From Prosopocoilus inquinatus (lineage: Eukaryota; Arthropoda; Insecta; Coleoptera; Lucanidae): a DNA stretch of 64,000 nt. The DNA is taken from positions 52,682,707 to 52,746,706 of the forward strand of contig CM069874.1 of NCBI GenBank assembly GCA_036172665.1, read 5' to 3'. Each line of letters begins with the position of its first letter. Positions within the stretch are counted from its first letter, which is position 1. The position numbers were made by a program, and so were the translations under genes. The notes under the pieces were generated by a model. The model ran no database searches and was not told the DNA's origin. It saw nothing but the letters and a program-made list of their open reading frames with translations. Positions 12,099-23,429 of this stretch are shown piece by piece.

Positions 12099-13224
12099 CC
12101 GGGTGGAAAGTTTCAAACCCAAGCATAGCAAAGTTCCATTGAGAACTACGTTTCTGTAGATAACTGCTCGCCATTTAAAGATACAAAAATGGTAATGGTA
12201 TTAAATGAAAGATAAAATTAAGGACAATGTTATCGTGTTAAAATTATTCCTATTGTGTTAATACTTTTCAAATAGAAATTAAATTTTTAAGTTTCAAATG
12301 AAACATGTAGTCGCCTTAGGCCCAGTTTTACAATGACGGTTTAACTCTGAGCCGAAGCTCAAACCCTTCACAACAATTGTTGAAATAATTGTTGCTAAGG
12401 GTTTAAACCTCAGCTCAAATTTGAGCCCCATTTGTAAATTAGTATGTCAGATTTGAAGTTTGCAATTTAATAACCAGAATTTTGTACAATATGCTTCTTA
12501 TTCAAAATAAAATTCCATTCATCTGTGTAGCATACTGACAATGAAAAACTGTTAGGATTTATTTCTTTGCTCCTGCATTGCTTCACAAAATTCTTTCCTA
12601 CTATTCTTGTTAATTTCAATACAATGTTGATGGCAACTAGATTGGTGGAATTGATGTTTTTTTTTTTAATATTCTTTACAGTTTTGTGTTACTTATTTTT
12701 GAACAGTGTAAAACTTATTTAATTCTGAGTACAATTGAATTTAAAACTGATTTAGTATCGACATGTGTCGGTATTGATTGTCCATAGCATCATTTCAAGG
12801 TTATTAATAGTATCAGAAAAAACAGTATTTTTGTATGCAATGACGTAGGATACAATTGTCATTCTAATAAAGAAAGAATTGTTGTAACTTAAACAACAAG
12901 AGTACTTACCTATTATTTGCTCTGTACAATAATTTATAATACTTTTTGACTGAGGTATAAATTATTTTCCATTAATTGAAACAACTGAAACTTTCAAACC
13001 TGACATAAGCGACTAAATTTTTCGTATAAAATTTGAAAATTTTATTTATACTCCGAAAGTATTAATATTTAGGAATAATTTTAACACTATAATATTGTCC
13101 ATAATTTTCTCTTTTCTTTAATACCATTGCCATTTTTTGCATCTTCAAACGGCGAGCAGCAATTCACAGAAACATAGTTTTCAATACAAGTTTGCTACGT
13201 TCGGGTTTGAAACTTTCCACCTGG
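12099..13224. mobile_element. TIR element (CCGGGTGGAAAGTTTC ends)
   Basis: CCGGGTGGAAAGTTTCAAAC at the left mirrors GTTTGAAACTTTCCACCTGG at the right, flanked by TA. Similarity continues for about 200 bp per arm (gcgacta, attaatactttc, taccattaccattttt words). There is no coding region. A hairpin MITE is nested at 12326-12440. Confidence 0.65.
12326..12440. repeat. hairpin MITE, CAGTTTTACAATGACGGTTTAA family
   Basis: The tip ggcccagttttacaatgacg mirrors atttgagccccatttgtaaa. The core ccttcacaacaattgttg is self-complementary. The same family occurs at 59584-59848. Confidence 0.65.
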
Positions 13225-13796
13225 TATATTTTTACATATTTGGAACTAACAGATCATTGTGAGTACGAGTCTGTATGACTAATAACTTTAGTTACAATGA
13301 CAACAACGAATTGTCTAATACGATTAAATTATTCGAGAAAGCCACTTCTTTGACGATTTTGGTTTTTAATAGTTTTACAGCACTGAAATTGTTATTAGAG
13401 GCCCGCCCATTGCATTATAAAATACAAGCTAATACGTATTAGTATTGTAACAGTTATGTTATGCAACTTACAAGTTACAATACTAATATTATTAACTTGT
13501 TTTATCATGCAATAGGCCCTAGGTCGCAACGTTTAAGCAAAGTTTCATATACTGTTAAAAAATAAAATGCAATATGCTTTTTCGATTTATTAGATCGCAT
13601 TAGAACGAAGGTACAAGATTTATAGCTTACATATTTACATACATATTCGGACTTACAATGGCATGTGGGTTCAAATATGCAAAAATATACAGGCCATTCC
13701 ATTTGAAATAAGAAAGTTAACGTCACTTCCAGTAAAACCGGTAGTTGTGCTATGTTGGAAAACTCAGCTTTTTATTTGATTTATCAATCCCGAATT

Positions 13797-14522
13797 TTAT
13801 GTAAAAATAAAAATTCTAAGAGTGGACACCTGTACTGAGTATTCGACTTGCCAGACATTGTAATTAAGAATTCTCACTGTGCCAGTATTAGGCATAACAG
13901 GAGGATAATAATCATATTCTAAATTAAATTGATGAGATCTAACATCCCTCAAGAAAAATTTGGTAATGTCGATAAGCAACCGACATTACCAAATTGTAGT
14001 TATTTCTTTGGATCGCATCTTTGTCGCTTGCTTTCAGAGATTTGTCTCACATGTGAAGTAACAGCTTTCCATAAAATAGATTCTTACAGTTGCTAACCCT
14101 GCTTCTAGCACTTGGAGACCCTAGGGTAGTGGCTCTGCCAGCTACATAATTTACCGCAGTATTCCGTATTTCAACCAAATTGGAAACCAATGACTTAGCA
14201 CTGTCCTTTCATGAGCTCTTCATTTACATTTACCTCGTACTTCTTCAGATCTATTGGTTGAGGGACAATATCAACAGTAACATCTGATTCCTGTCGTTTC
14301 TTTTTCTTCTTTTTCATCTCCAAATTTGCCTCATCGACTATCTGATTTATTGCAATTGTCCTGTATCCTACTATAACTATGTTTTTAGCAGCTGTTCCAA
14401 ATAAACACTTTTCAGTTATACTTACATTCTTTCAACATTGTTACCATTTTCTCGAATTCACCAGATTTAATACATTGTTCAGATATGCAATAATCGAAAT
14501 ATCCTTTAACTATTTCCATTGT
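13797..14522 (-). pseudogene. unrecognised coding-like stretch, broken
   Basis: I do not recognise the family. Reading from 14522 gives MEIVKGYFDYCISEQC..., then a possible short intron (donor gaat|gtaagtat, acceptor ggaacag), then a Lys-rich run in ANLEMKKKKKKRQE and VPQPIDLKKYEVNVNEELMK before a stop at about 14198. After a frame change the frame continues as VSNLVEIRNTAVNYVAGRATT. Further down, on the far side of a perfect hairpin (about 13958-13998), is FLRDVRSHQFNLEYDYYPP. Amino-acid composition looks genuinely coding. It may be a decayed retrocopy of a host gene or part of a transposon. It lies inside a nest of foldback elements. Confidence 0.35.
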
Positions 14523-14635
14523 ATTATGTTATAATTACGTATCAGCGTACCAAAACACCACCAACATACCACCAACCTTCTAGCTTCCTGAATTAGGCAG
14601 ATTTCCTTCCACCTTGTTCCAACAGGCAGTGTTGC

Positions 14636-15770
14636 CAACAGAATAACATGGAAAATCTCAATTTCCCACTTCAAAAATCACCAGAAATCACCAAATTGAG
14701 ACAGCATTAATACGAAAAATCTCCAAAATACTTATACTGAATGCAAGAAAGTATTTGTAATTTAAATTAAACAATTTACGAGTTAAAAAAGTTAAATAGA
14801 ATTTGTTTGTGATATCTGGGTACATTGCACAAAGTCGAGCTGTTTTACAATGTTCTTTTAAACGAACAAATATTTAAAAATGCTTTTAATGAATCAGCTT
14901 ACTTTTTGTTTTACGTTTCTTAAATGCCATCTCACAGTAACATAACATTTTATTTTAATACATTTTATTATCAGAATAAACGTTAATTGATTGTTTGCCG
15001 TTGATTAAAAAACTTAAAATAGTGAGAAAGAGGGAAGTTTGGCCATGCTGGCTACCAACCTTAATATTAGAAAAATTACTAGTGTTGGAAGTCGTTAAAA
15101 TTACCACGTTACCTTACGGTAAATTTCCAATGTAACTGGTAGGGTAACATGCATTTGTTACCGTATGTTACCGTTTGTTACCTCTATCGTCAAGATAACG
15201 TAATTTCAAGTTACACACTTGCAAAATTCTACTAAACCAATGAGAGAAATGGTCAAGGAATATTTCTGATTATTCAGGAAAAACATAAAAACTAAAAAAT
15301 GAAATAAATATTTTATAACCTAAAATGATCTTCGTTTACACATGAATTTATTTAGTGAAAATACATAATATTAAATATTGTAAACCTTATTGATAACAAA
15401 AGCTAACAATATAATGCGTATTCGGTATCAAATTAATCAGAAAATTGAGTAAAAATCACAATTTTAGTTAAAAGTGTAATGGATAACTCCGGCACGAGAT
15501 GTCGCCACTTGAGCTGTAAATGGTAAAATAACGGTAACATTACCGGTAAGGTAACATTAAAAATAAATTACCGGTAATTTAACAACACTAAAAATGACTA
15601 CTGCATATGTACTCGAACCTTTTTCTTCTTCTTTTTTTACTTATTTATGTCAATTTTGATTTTTCGTAAAAATCGCACAACACTTTAAAATTCACCAATT
15701 TTGAAACATGTCGCAAATCATGTCAAAAAGTCACAACCAGAAAATCACCAGATCTGGCGCATCAAAAACC
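14636..15770. repeat. repeat region with aaatcaccag words
   Basis: ggcagtgttgcca near 14626 and aaatcaccag near 14685 are loosely mirrored or repeated at 15735-15755 (aaaatcaccagatctggc). The boundaries are uncertain. The GTTACC-rich foldback at 15079-15594 lies inside. Confidence 0.3.
15079..15594. repeat. foldback MITE with a GTTACC/GGTAAC cluster
   Basis: tagtgttggaagtcgttaaaattacc at the left mirrors ggtaatttaacaacacta at the right. About nine copies of GTTACC or GGTAAC are crowded into the two subterminal regions (15100-15200 and 15520-15580). There is no coding sequence. Confidence 0.6.
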
Positions 15771-16278
15771 ATGATACAGTAACATTCTTTCAGATCATGT
15801 CCAGTTTTGCACTTGATTGCCTACAGGCTGGTTGAAAAGTAACTTCTATTCGAATTAATTTCAACTGTCGAAAAGTCGTTTTTTAAATGGAACGCCTAGT
15901 ATATTTTTATACCATGTGACTCAGGATTAAATGTTCTTTCGTCCTGTATTAGAATTCCCTATACCTATCTATTATAGTTCACTCGTTATCGATGATTTCT
16001 TTTTAGCACGTAATTTTTTTTCCACTTTTCGGTATTAATTTTAAATAGTGGGCTATGAAAACTAGAGAAATTATAATTTTTTAAATCATCCGTTTAGTAG
16101 GAATAGAAAAAACAATTTAATCAGTACGAAGAACCAAAAAATGAATAATCAAACACAGACATATTAAATGTATTTGATGATAGAAAAATCGACAATTGAA
16201 GAAGTTAATAAGAAAAAATTGTTATATCAAGGAAAATACGTTATTACTTAGATACAGTAGAAAGTTATTACTAATAAA

Positions 16279-18460
16279 TAGAGACCGGATTTATAAGTTT
16301 TTACAAGTTTTTTACGCTAACATACCTAAACTTGGCGTTTTGTATTTATATGTTTGTCGATTAGAGAAGCCCAAAAATGGTAGTTTTATTTCGCATATAA
16401 CTTAATATTTTAGATTTTTAGCGCATATTTATTTATTTATCCATATATTGATATAAATAACATTATAATTCCATATACGATCAATATTCAAGTCTGCAGC
16501 TTTTCCAAGAAGTAATTTATTCTTCTCACCGTCTGGCCACTTTATTTTACGATTTCCCGGAATGTGATTTTCTGGGAATCAGTAGCGACTTGCACTTGCA
16601 TTTTGCACTTATGTTTTGCATTTCAGTTTGAGATAAGAACTCCGTGAATGTGTGTGACTAGTGACTAGTGTATTTATCAACGCGAATTAGTTGTTATTTT
16701 CTTATTTAATTTAAAGACGAAATAAATTCAGTGCTTATCTTTTCAAAATGCCGAAAGTAGCATCCTCTCGATCCGAGCTATTGAAAAAATGGATTAAAGC
16801 ATCTAAACATCTAACTACAGATGGAAAAGTTATTTTTTGCAACGCATGCTCAAAACAGGTAGATACCTTACAAATTCTCTTAAAAATCACATTTTCATTT
16901 TGACAATATTTTAAGGTGTCGTCAGACCAAAAGTACCAGATTGATCAACATTTGGCTACAAACCTCCATAAGGAGTCGGAGAAAAGATGTGTGTCTAACT
17001 TTAAGCAGTCTTTTATTTCTTCAACAGCCAGTAACTCACAGGGCAGTGACACAGGAAATGAATTCTTTTTAGACTTGTGCAGTGCTATGGCAGAGTCAAA
17101 CATTCCTTGGCATAAACTTGAACAAGCAAGTTTTCGAACTTTTTCGGAAAAATATTGCAATCGTCGTATTCCAAATGAATCGACTTTGCGGAAAAACTAT
17201 CTAAGTATATGCTACCAGCAACGGATGAAGAAAATAAGAGAGAAGCTTAACGACAACAATATTTATATAGTAGTTGATGAAAGGACAGATGCCTGCGGTC
17301 GTTATGTAGCAAATATGTTAGCAAGAGTATTAAGCAACACAGTTGCACCAATATCTTATTTGGTAAATAGTGCAGTTTTGGAAAAAACAAATCATTCAAC
17401 GATCGCACGTTTTATTAACGACAGCTTGACACTTTTATATGCACCTAATCAAGCTAAATCGGAAAATATATTACTAATGGTGTCTGATGCAGCAGCCTAC
17501 ATGATAAAAGCAGGACAGGCTTTACAGGTGTTTTACCCAAATCTGATGCACTTCACTTGTATGGCTCACGCAATGAATAGGCTCGCTGAATTGGTGCGAC
17601 TAGAATACCCAACAGTAAATAAGTTGATCAATAACGGAAAAAAGGCGTTTCTTAAAGCCCCACTGCGTATACAACACTATAAAGAATTAGCTGCTGACCT
17701 GCCATTACCACCAGAACCAATAATTACGAGATGGGGTACGTGGCTTGAAGCAGCAAATTTTTAAGCAGATAACTTTAAACAATTAAAGGAAATTTTCTTA
17801 GAATTGGATGATTCCAATTCAGCGGCTTTAAGAATTTGTAAGGAATGCATGTCGAACACAAACATCGGGAATCAATTAGCATTCATTAAAACTCATTTTT
17901 CGGTTTTAATATCCACCATTAAAAAGTTGGAATCATCCCAGACGGCTCTATTAGATTCTTTTGAAGTGGTCGATGATGCAATTGAAAGTGTAAAATCAAT
18001 TCCAGGGGAGATAGGAGAGAAGTTAATGGCAAAATTAGACAAGGTTCTATTACGTAATCCTGACTACAATAAAATGACAAAAATCTGTTTAGTTTTAAAA
18101 GGTCAAAGTGAAGAGGATTTGGACATGGACCCCAAAGATGTAGCATCCATGAAATTTGCGCCCATTACTTCATGCGATGTCGAGCGTTCGTTTTCCTCTT
18201 ATAAAAATATTTTGACAGACAGACGACAAAATTTTACCCCAAATAATTTAAATCAACTGTTGATTATATTTTGTAATCCTACTACTTAAGTGTTAAGTGT
18301 TAAAATTACTTATATGAAACAATTTATGTTTTTATTATTCTAAAGTATGTATAAGTAAAATAAAATTTTTATCGCATATAATATCCATATTTTGATCCAT
18401 TTTAATCGCATAAAAAAAACTTATTTTCCACTTTTTTAGCACACATAAATCCGGACTTTA
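16279..18460 (+). mobile_element. hAT transposon with TIRs and 8-bp target duplication
   Basis: The left end TAGAGACCGGATTTATAA and the right end, read backwards TAAAGTCCGGATTTATGT, form imperfect terminal inverted repeats. CTAATAAA is directly duplicated at 16271-16278 and 18461-18468, the 8-bp target duplication expected for hAT. The element is 2,182 bp and holds one transposase gene (16748-18289) with a short leader. Confidence 0.85.
16748..18289 (+). pseudogene. hAT transposase, CGGBP1-related, one in-frame stop
   Basis: Exon 1 (16748-16858) encodes 37 residues beginning MPKVASSRSELLKKWIKA and the CNAC half of a zinc finger. A 57-bp intron (16859-16915, GT..AG, phase 0) follows. Exon 2 completes a BED-like finger (H-x5-H). 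Next is a region closely resembling human CGGBP1 in layout: MAESNIPWHKLEQASFRTF, then RRIPNESTLRKNYL. Catalytic-core signs follow: IVVDERTDA, VSDAAAYM, CMAHAMNRL and RWGTWLEA. The C-terminal dimerisation region has CDVERSFSSYKNIL. One TAA at 17762-17764, where relatives probably have Tyr, splits an otherwise open frame of about 480 codons. This suggests recent death or possible readthrough. Host domestication is unlikely because TIRs and target duplication are still present. Confidence 0.85.
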
Positions 18461-18468
18461 CTAATAAA

Positions 18469-19125
18469 TAATAGCTGAGGTCAACTTAGGGCCAATATTA
18501 TAACCAACAATTATAAAGTATGATCACGACTGATCAATTAAGGAATCAATTCTATAACTGGGCTGCAGTCAAAAAAGGTTGATAGTAATACTCTTTTAAA
18601 GTTCAACCGAGCTTTCGTAGAATTTATTTCCTTTATCAAGGTTTCTACAAAACAAATTTTAAAATTAATAATTAATACTAAGAACAATTTCACATGATTA
18701 TTTACTCCTTAGTGAATACACAAGGTTAAACCACTAGTTATCACAATAATAAATTTTATTGAGAATAAGTTCTAAGTATAAATTTTGAATTTTACATTTT
18801 TTGATAGCTAAATTAGTGTGAACGAAGCAATGTTGCAATATTTTCTTTTCATCACAAGGTGTATTTTTCATTTAGTTGTTGCAAATCTTTTCTAAACATG
18901 TACCTAATTTAAAAATTTGTCGTAGCAGTACGTTTGCCAGAAGAACTTTTCAATTCGTCTCGTTTTTTCGTCAATGTATTTCTTTTATACTTTTGTGACA
19001 CCTACAATAAGTATTTCTAAATGAAAAGTACGCTTACAAATTTGAAATATTGTACTAACTGCAAAAATTTCCTCTAATCTTTCAATAGTTTCCATTTTCC
19101 CCAAATCTGGCCTGTCTGTTTGGTA
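18469..19125. other. no feature recognised
   Basis: AT-rich sequence without a convincing gene or terminal repeat. Confidence 0.35.
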
Positions 19126-19288
19126 CAGTTGCGGCCATTGAAAACTGGTACACTAAGAATTGACATCAATGTCAAAAATTTGTAATTTTGTAATTGTAAA
19201 TTTGAGAAACTCATAGGATTTAGTGACGTTTAAAAACGTTTTACATCGCCAGAAATATTTGTGTAACAGTTTTCAAAGGCCGCAACTA
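19126..19288. mobile_element. 163-bp MITE
   Basis: CAGTTGCGGCCATTGAAAAC at the left mirrors GTTTTCAAAGGCCGCAACTA at the right, with TA on both sides. Arms are about 30 bp. Confidence 0.65.
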
Positions 19289-19404
19289 TACCTTACAAAT
19301 GCTTTTTGTATAGTAATTTTCATCTCAGGTCTTACAATTCTCAACATTTTCTCATAAAATAATTTATTATTTACATAACAAATTGATTTGTAGAATTAAC
19401 ACAC

Positions 19405-19737
19405 TGTTACGTTTCTAGGGTTTAAATTAATTTATTTAAACGAATAAAACACTCGGTAAAAACTTAACCGTAATTTAATAATGCTTATAAACTAATTTAT
19501 TTGTAACAATTTATTTACACACTAAATCTAACTTCGGCGATTGCTATTAGAATTCGACTGACTGCTGAGTCCACCCCGGCCGATTTTGTATCCTTTGCTG
19601 CCTTCTCGTTCATTCCAACGCTGGAAAATTCGAGTTTGTTCGCTGGTGGCGTGACGGTCAATGACGCATAATAACGAACCGACTTCTTGACGCCTTCAGT
19701 GTGACGTAGTGCTGAGTGGCTCGCCACAGTACTAACA
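19405..19737 (-). repeat. probable solo LTR
   Basis: On the - strand it starts TGTTAGTACTGTGGCGAGCC and ends CTAGAAACGTAACA, the TGTTA...TAACA ends usual for gypsy or BEL/Pao LTRs. The first 200 bp are GC-rich. The 3' part has two aataaa signals, as in an R region. No flanking target duplication is visible (acac against tttc) and no internal retroelement region is attached. It may be an old solo LTR or a rearranged one. Confidence 0.5.
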
Positions 19738-20626
19738 TTTCTTAAAGCTGAGAATTGAGGACAACGGTTGATCTATCTGATTTGTGTTACATTTTGGCAT
19801 ATATTATAATGACACAAACTTTATTTGTCTGATTTTACTATAGCAGCCAACCTAGTAAAATAAAATCGCGACCTACGTGATGGTAAATAAATTAGAAAAC
19901 AGATATTATGTAGGTAGGTTTTGAGTTTTCTCGAAAATTTTCTTATGTAAGAATATAAAAATTGTATGTGATTGGAAAGGGAAAATGATGTTCTGTTATA
20001 TTCTGCAATTTAAAAAAATTGTCGATGACATCATGACTCCTATACAGTGCGGCGAAAATATTATTTTGATTCTTCATTCTCTGAAAAAGAGCGTCTTATT
20101 TAAGAATATATGTATATACTTTATTGGATATTAAAATAAAAGAGTTACAGCTCGGAGCCTTTATAATTAAATAGATGGTATAGTGCACCTTAGTGGTAAA
20201 CGCTAATAGATACGCTGTGTTACCAAGCGGTATGTATAAATTAGTTTTGAAGGACTCTCCTAAAAATTATGATAAATATTTCCTGCCTTGATTTTGCATT
20301 ATCAGCTTCAGTAACATCCTGCACATTAGCCCACCACACACGGACATACTTATCCCGCGCTCCCGGCATGCGGCGGACCTGGCACGCGCACTTAGTTCGT
20401 GTATTTAGGGGGGGAAAACCTTCGCTCCAAGTACACGGGTTAAAACGTACATCCAGGCTCGCGAATCTACATTGTTGTTTCAAAACTACATTTACGGGCA
20501 AATCAGGTTTCAATAAATTAAAACACGGTCTATGCAAGCTATTGCACTATTTACCGGCCAGAATATAAGTTCATGAAATTTTTATCTAAATCTGCCACCT
20601 AAGTATTTTAGTTGCTCGCTAATCTA

Positions 20627-22703
20627 CAGGGTGTGGATAAAGTATGGAACAAAATTCATATTTCTGTTATCTTGGGTTTGATGAAAAAATCCTGAAACAG
20701 GTCGATTTTAGTTTTGTCCCATGCATTTTATGACATAGTGAATTTTATTCTGTGGCCATCTGATTGCACCCAGGTGTGACGTCATCAGTTTTTTCAAATG
20801 GTAACATCCGACTTTTATTATCCCTTGTCGTTAAGTATTCCATTGTGCATACAACGGTATAAAAAGTTTGGTATCTTACATAACAATTTTTTGGAGAAAA
20901 ACACTTTCGAATTTAAAAAACTTAAAATTTTATTCCTATGATAAACTAATCAAAAATTATCAACAAATTAGATAAAATATCAACGGAGGTGTTCAAAGTG
21001 TCCACCGTTGGCCATTTGACATTGGCCAAGACGGACGTACACACTTTCTACGGAACGTCGTATTGTCTCTGGTTCAATATTGCGAATTTCCTCGTAAATG
21101 CGAGTTTTCAGGTCATCCAAGTCATGTGGCTTACTTGTGTACACCTTTGATTTCACATGACCCCATAGAAAAAAATCAAGTGGGGTGAGATCTGGCGAGC
21201 GGGCAGGCCAGTCAATTGTTCCCCTTCGTCCTATCCATCTCCCTGGGAAAATTTCGTCGAGATACCTGCGAACATGCTGGCCAAAATGTGGAGGTGCTCC
21301 ATCTTGTTGGAACCAGATTCTGGGATGAGGCGCATCAGGATTGGCTTCGTCCGGAGACAGTATTACCAATGCTGGCACGAGGTCAAATCTTAGAAAATCT
21401 AAATATCTTTCAGCGTTTAAATTTCCCTCGAGAAAGACAGGTCCCACAATGCGATCTCCTATTATTCCCGCCCACACATTAACTTTTTGATGGGTTTGGG
21501 TGTGACCCTCCCGAACCCATCGAGAATTTTCGCCCGACAATTATATCTACAATTATGGCGATTCACCTGACCGTTTATTTTAAAAGTTGCTTCGTCGCTA
21601 AAAAGCACATTACTGAGAAATTCGAGATTCTCATCGCATCGTAGCATCAATTGTTCACAGAACTCGTTTCGACGGTCGAAGTCATCTTCATTCAGTTCCT
21701 GAACGAGATGGACTTTATATGGATGAAGTTTTTCCTTCTTCAAGTACTTTGCGATTGTGGAAAAGTCGACTGCATTATCTCTGGCAATGTTTCTTGTTGA
21801 AGTGTGGGGGTTGTTTTGAACTTCCAAGAGAATGTTCAGCCTAGTACCTTCTTCAGTTCTTGGTCGACCTTGTTTGGGTCTGTCTTTCACACTGCCAGTT
21901 TCTGCGAATTTTGCCACAATTTTGCTCACAGTTGATCGCGAAATCGGTGTTCGGTTTGAATTTTCTGCATTGAACAATTGACAGGCTTCTTCATGGCTAC
22001 GTATTTTATCACCAAAGCCAACCATAATAAGAATTTGAATTCTGTCTTGTTCGCTCAAATAAGCCATTTTCGTGATTCACTTTCAACACTACCAAATTTC
22101 CGTTCTAGTCAAAACGAATACTCAGGTGCAGTACTTGATATACCGTTATAAGCTAATTGACAGTACTTTGACATTACTTTCGTCTACGCCATAGTTACTT
22201 GCGTTTTTCAATTGTAAAAAACATCATCAACCGGAAATTTAAAAAATCATTCGGTTCTAGGAACAAACGGTAAGGCCTGCATAGGGTCTTTTTGTTTCCC
22301 TTATGTCGACTTATCGATGTCTCGATTGAAGACAATCCGAGGTACACCTCTGACGTATCTAATTTGTTGATCATTTTTGATTAGTTTATCAAAGGAATAA
22401 AATTTTAATTTTTTTAAATTCGAAAGTGCTTTTCTCCAAAAAATTGTTATGTAAGATACCAAACTTTTTATACCGTTGTATGCACAATGGAATACTTAAC
22501 GACAAGGGATAATAAAAGTCGGATGTTACCATTTGAAAAAACTGATGACGTCACACCTGGGTGCAATCAGATGGCCACAGAATAAAATTCACTATGTCAT
22601 AAAATGCACGGGACAAAACTAAAATCGACCTGTTTCAGGATTTTTTCATCAAACCCAAGATAACAGAAATATGAATTTTGTTCCATACTTTATCCACACC
22701 CTG
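20627..22703 (-). mobile_element. Tc1/mariner-superfamily element with about 340-bp TIRs
   Basis: Termini CAGGGTGTGGATAAAGTATGG and its mirror at 22682-22703 are flanked by TA. The inverted repeats run 20627-20970 and 22360-22703 and are nearly identical, so the insertion is fairly young. The 2,077-bp unit has one transposase gene on the - strand filling the space between the repeats. Confidence 0.9.
20980..22067 (-). pseudogene. Tc1-like transposase (DD41D spacing), one frameshift
   Basis: The start MAYLSEQDRIQILIMVGFG at 22067 opens a helix-turn-helix region with TISRSTVSKIVAKF-like and GRPRTEE motifs. The first catalytic Asp is in FSDEATFKING. Around 21540 the frame shifts by one base. 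The second part carries WAGIIGDRIVGPVFLEG, the second Asp in WFQQDGAPPHF, and WPARSPDLTPLDFFLWG. Forty-one residues separate the QQD Asp from the PLDF Asp, and 36 separate it from the SPD Asp. Total length would be about 360 residues, normal for the family. Only the single frameshift seems to inactivate it. The GTTCCATACTTTATCC ends differ from those of the mariner elements near 46 kb. Confidence 0.9.
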
Positions 22704-22830
22704 TATAGGCAACAGAGTGCCTGGCTTGTGGCGGACTTGGCTCGCGCGCCAAGTCCGCTACGTGTCGGGAGCGCGGGATAATAGGTCCGTGTATTGCGGG
22801 CTAAGTTCCAGAACGGTACTTTCCTAAACC

Positions 22831-23429
22831 CTGTAAAAAAATTGTAACATTTTTCCTTTCAGTATGAGTATGCGAATGCCTTTTTAGATAAAAAGATATT
22901 TTTTTTCTTTTTTCTTTTGATCTGAATATAAGCACCTACCGGCAACACCGAAAGAGTTGAAAATATAATGAGAATGAGACGTCGCATAATAGATATTCAG
23001 CAATATGCATGTTGACTTACCAAAACAGGATTTATTGAAAGAAATAATAAAATTACTTATCATTGTATAGGTAGGTACTTCACAGTTTTTTTTATTAATA
23101 AACATCGCAGAATCGTTATTTAATTACTGGATCGTGTGACCTTGTAGCAGCTGTGTATAGGATGTCTACTGCAAGGTTACTGCTGAAATGATTTTTCTAT
23201 TGCAGTGCCTTCAAAAAATAAATAATTGTTCTTTGTGCGACCCGTAAACGCATTGATGGCAAGGTGTACGTAGATAAGATAATCAGGCTAGAACTCACAA
23301 ACGCGCACATTGATAACGCGCTGAAATAGATAATTTCGAGCTGTTTACCTTTTTTTGACGTTTCGTATAAATTGTCGTCCGATTATGTGCAATTTTTTTG
23401 TTCGAAGGTGAAGTGCAAAGTATTTGGGT
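22831..23429 (+). promoter_or_regulatory. 5' flank and probable 5' UTR of the XK-related gene
   Basis: This is the space between the Tc1-like element and the first codon. A TATA-like gtataaat lies at about 23366, 60 bp upstream of the ATG. Whether it is the true core promoter cannot be told, because an upstream non-coding exon is possible. Nothing else is recognised. Confidence 0.25.

Larger units (their letters stand above)
10508..13832. mobile_element. nested foldback complex, outer inverted repeat
   Basis: The left end (ggtgtccacgctatgtgttc, then ttacataaaagtc, gataaatta, aaagctgag) is mirrored by 13760-13832 (ctcagctttttatttg, atttatcaatcccgaatttt, atgtaaaaa, gtggacacc). The same family forms the outer shell at 36158-40130. 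Two further elements, 11078-11712 and 12099-13224, lie inside. Confidence 0.5.
20318..22812. repeat. GC-rich foldback element split by a Tc1-like insertion
   Basis: The left part (about 20318-20400: ttagcccaccacacacgga, atcccgcgctcccgg, ggcggacctgg) is mirrored at about 22728-22812 (ccgggagcgcgggat-like, tccgtgtattgcgggctaa). A local hairpin, ggcggacttggc...gccaagtccgc, lies at 22732-22760. The Tc1-like element at 20627-22703 is inserted inside. Confidence 0.55.

Noticed and set aside
16748..18289. hAT gene as a domesticated host gene (CGGBP1-like)
   Set aside because: It lies between matching TIRs with an 8-bp target duplication and has an in-frame stop, so it is a transposon copy.
20241..20568. 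Overlapping frames of about 98 codons on both strands
   Set aside because: They lie in a GC-rich foldback arm where stop codons are scarce by composition; no motif.
23366..23373. TATA box for the XK-related gene
   Set aside because: AT-rich words like this occur throughout; no initiator or transcript evidence. Mentioned only as a possibility.
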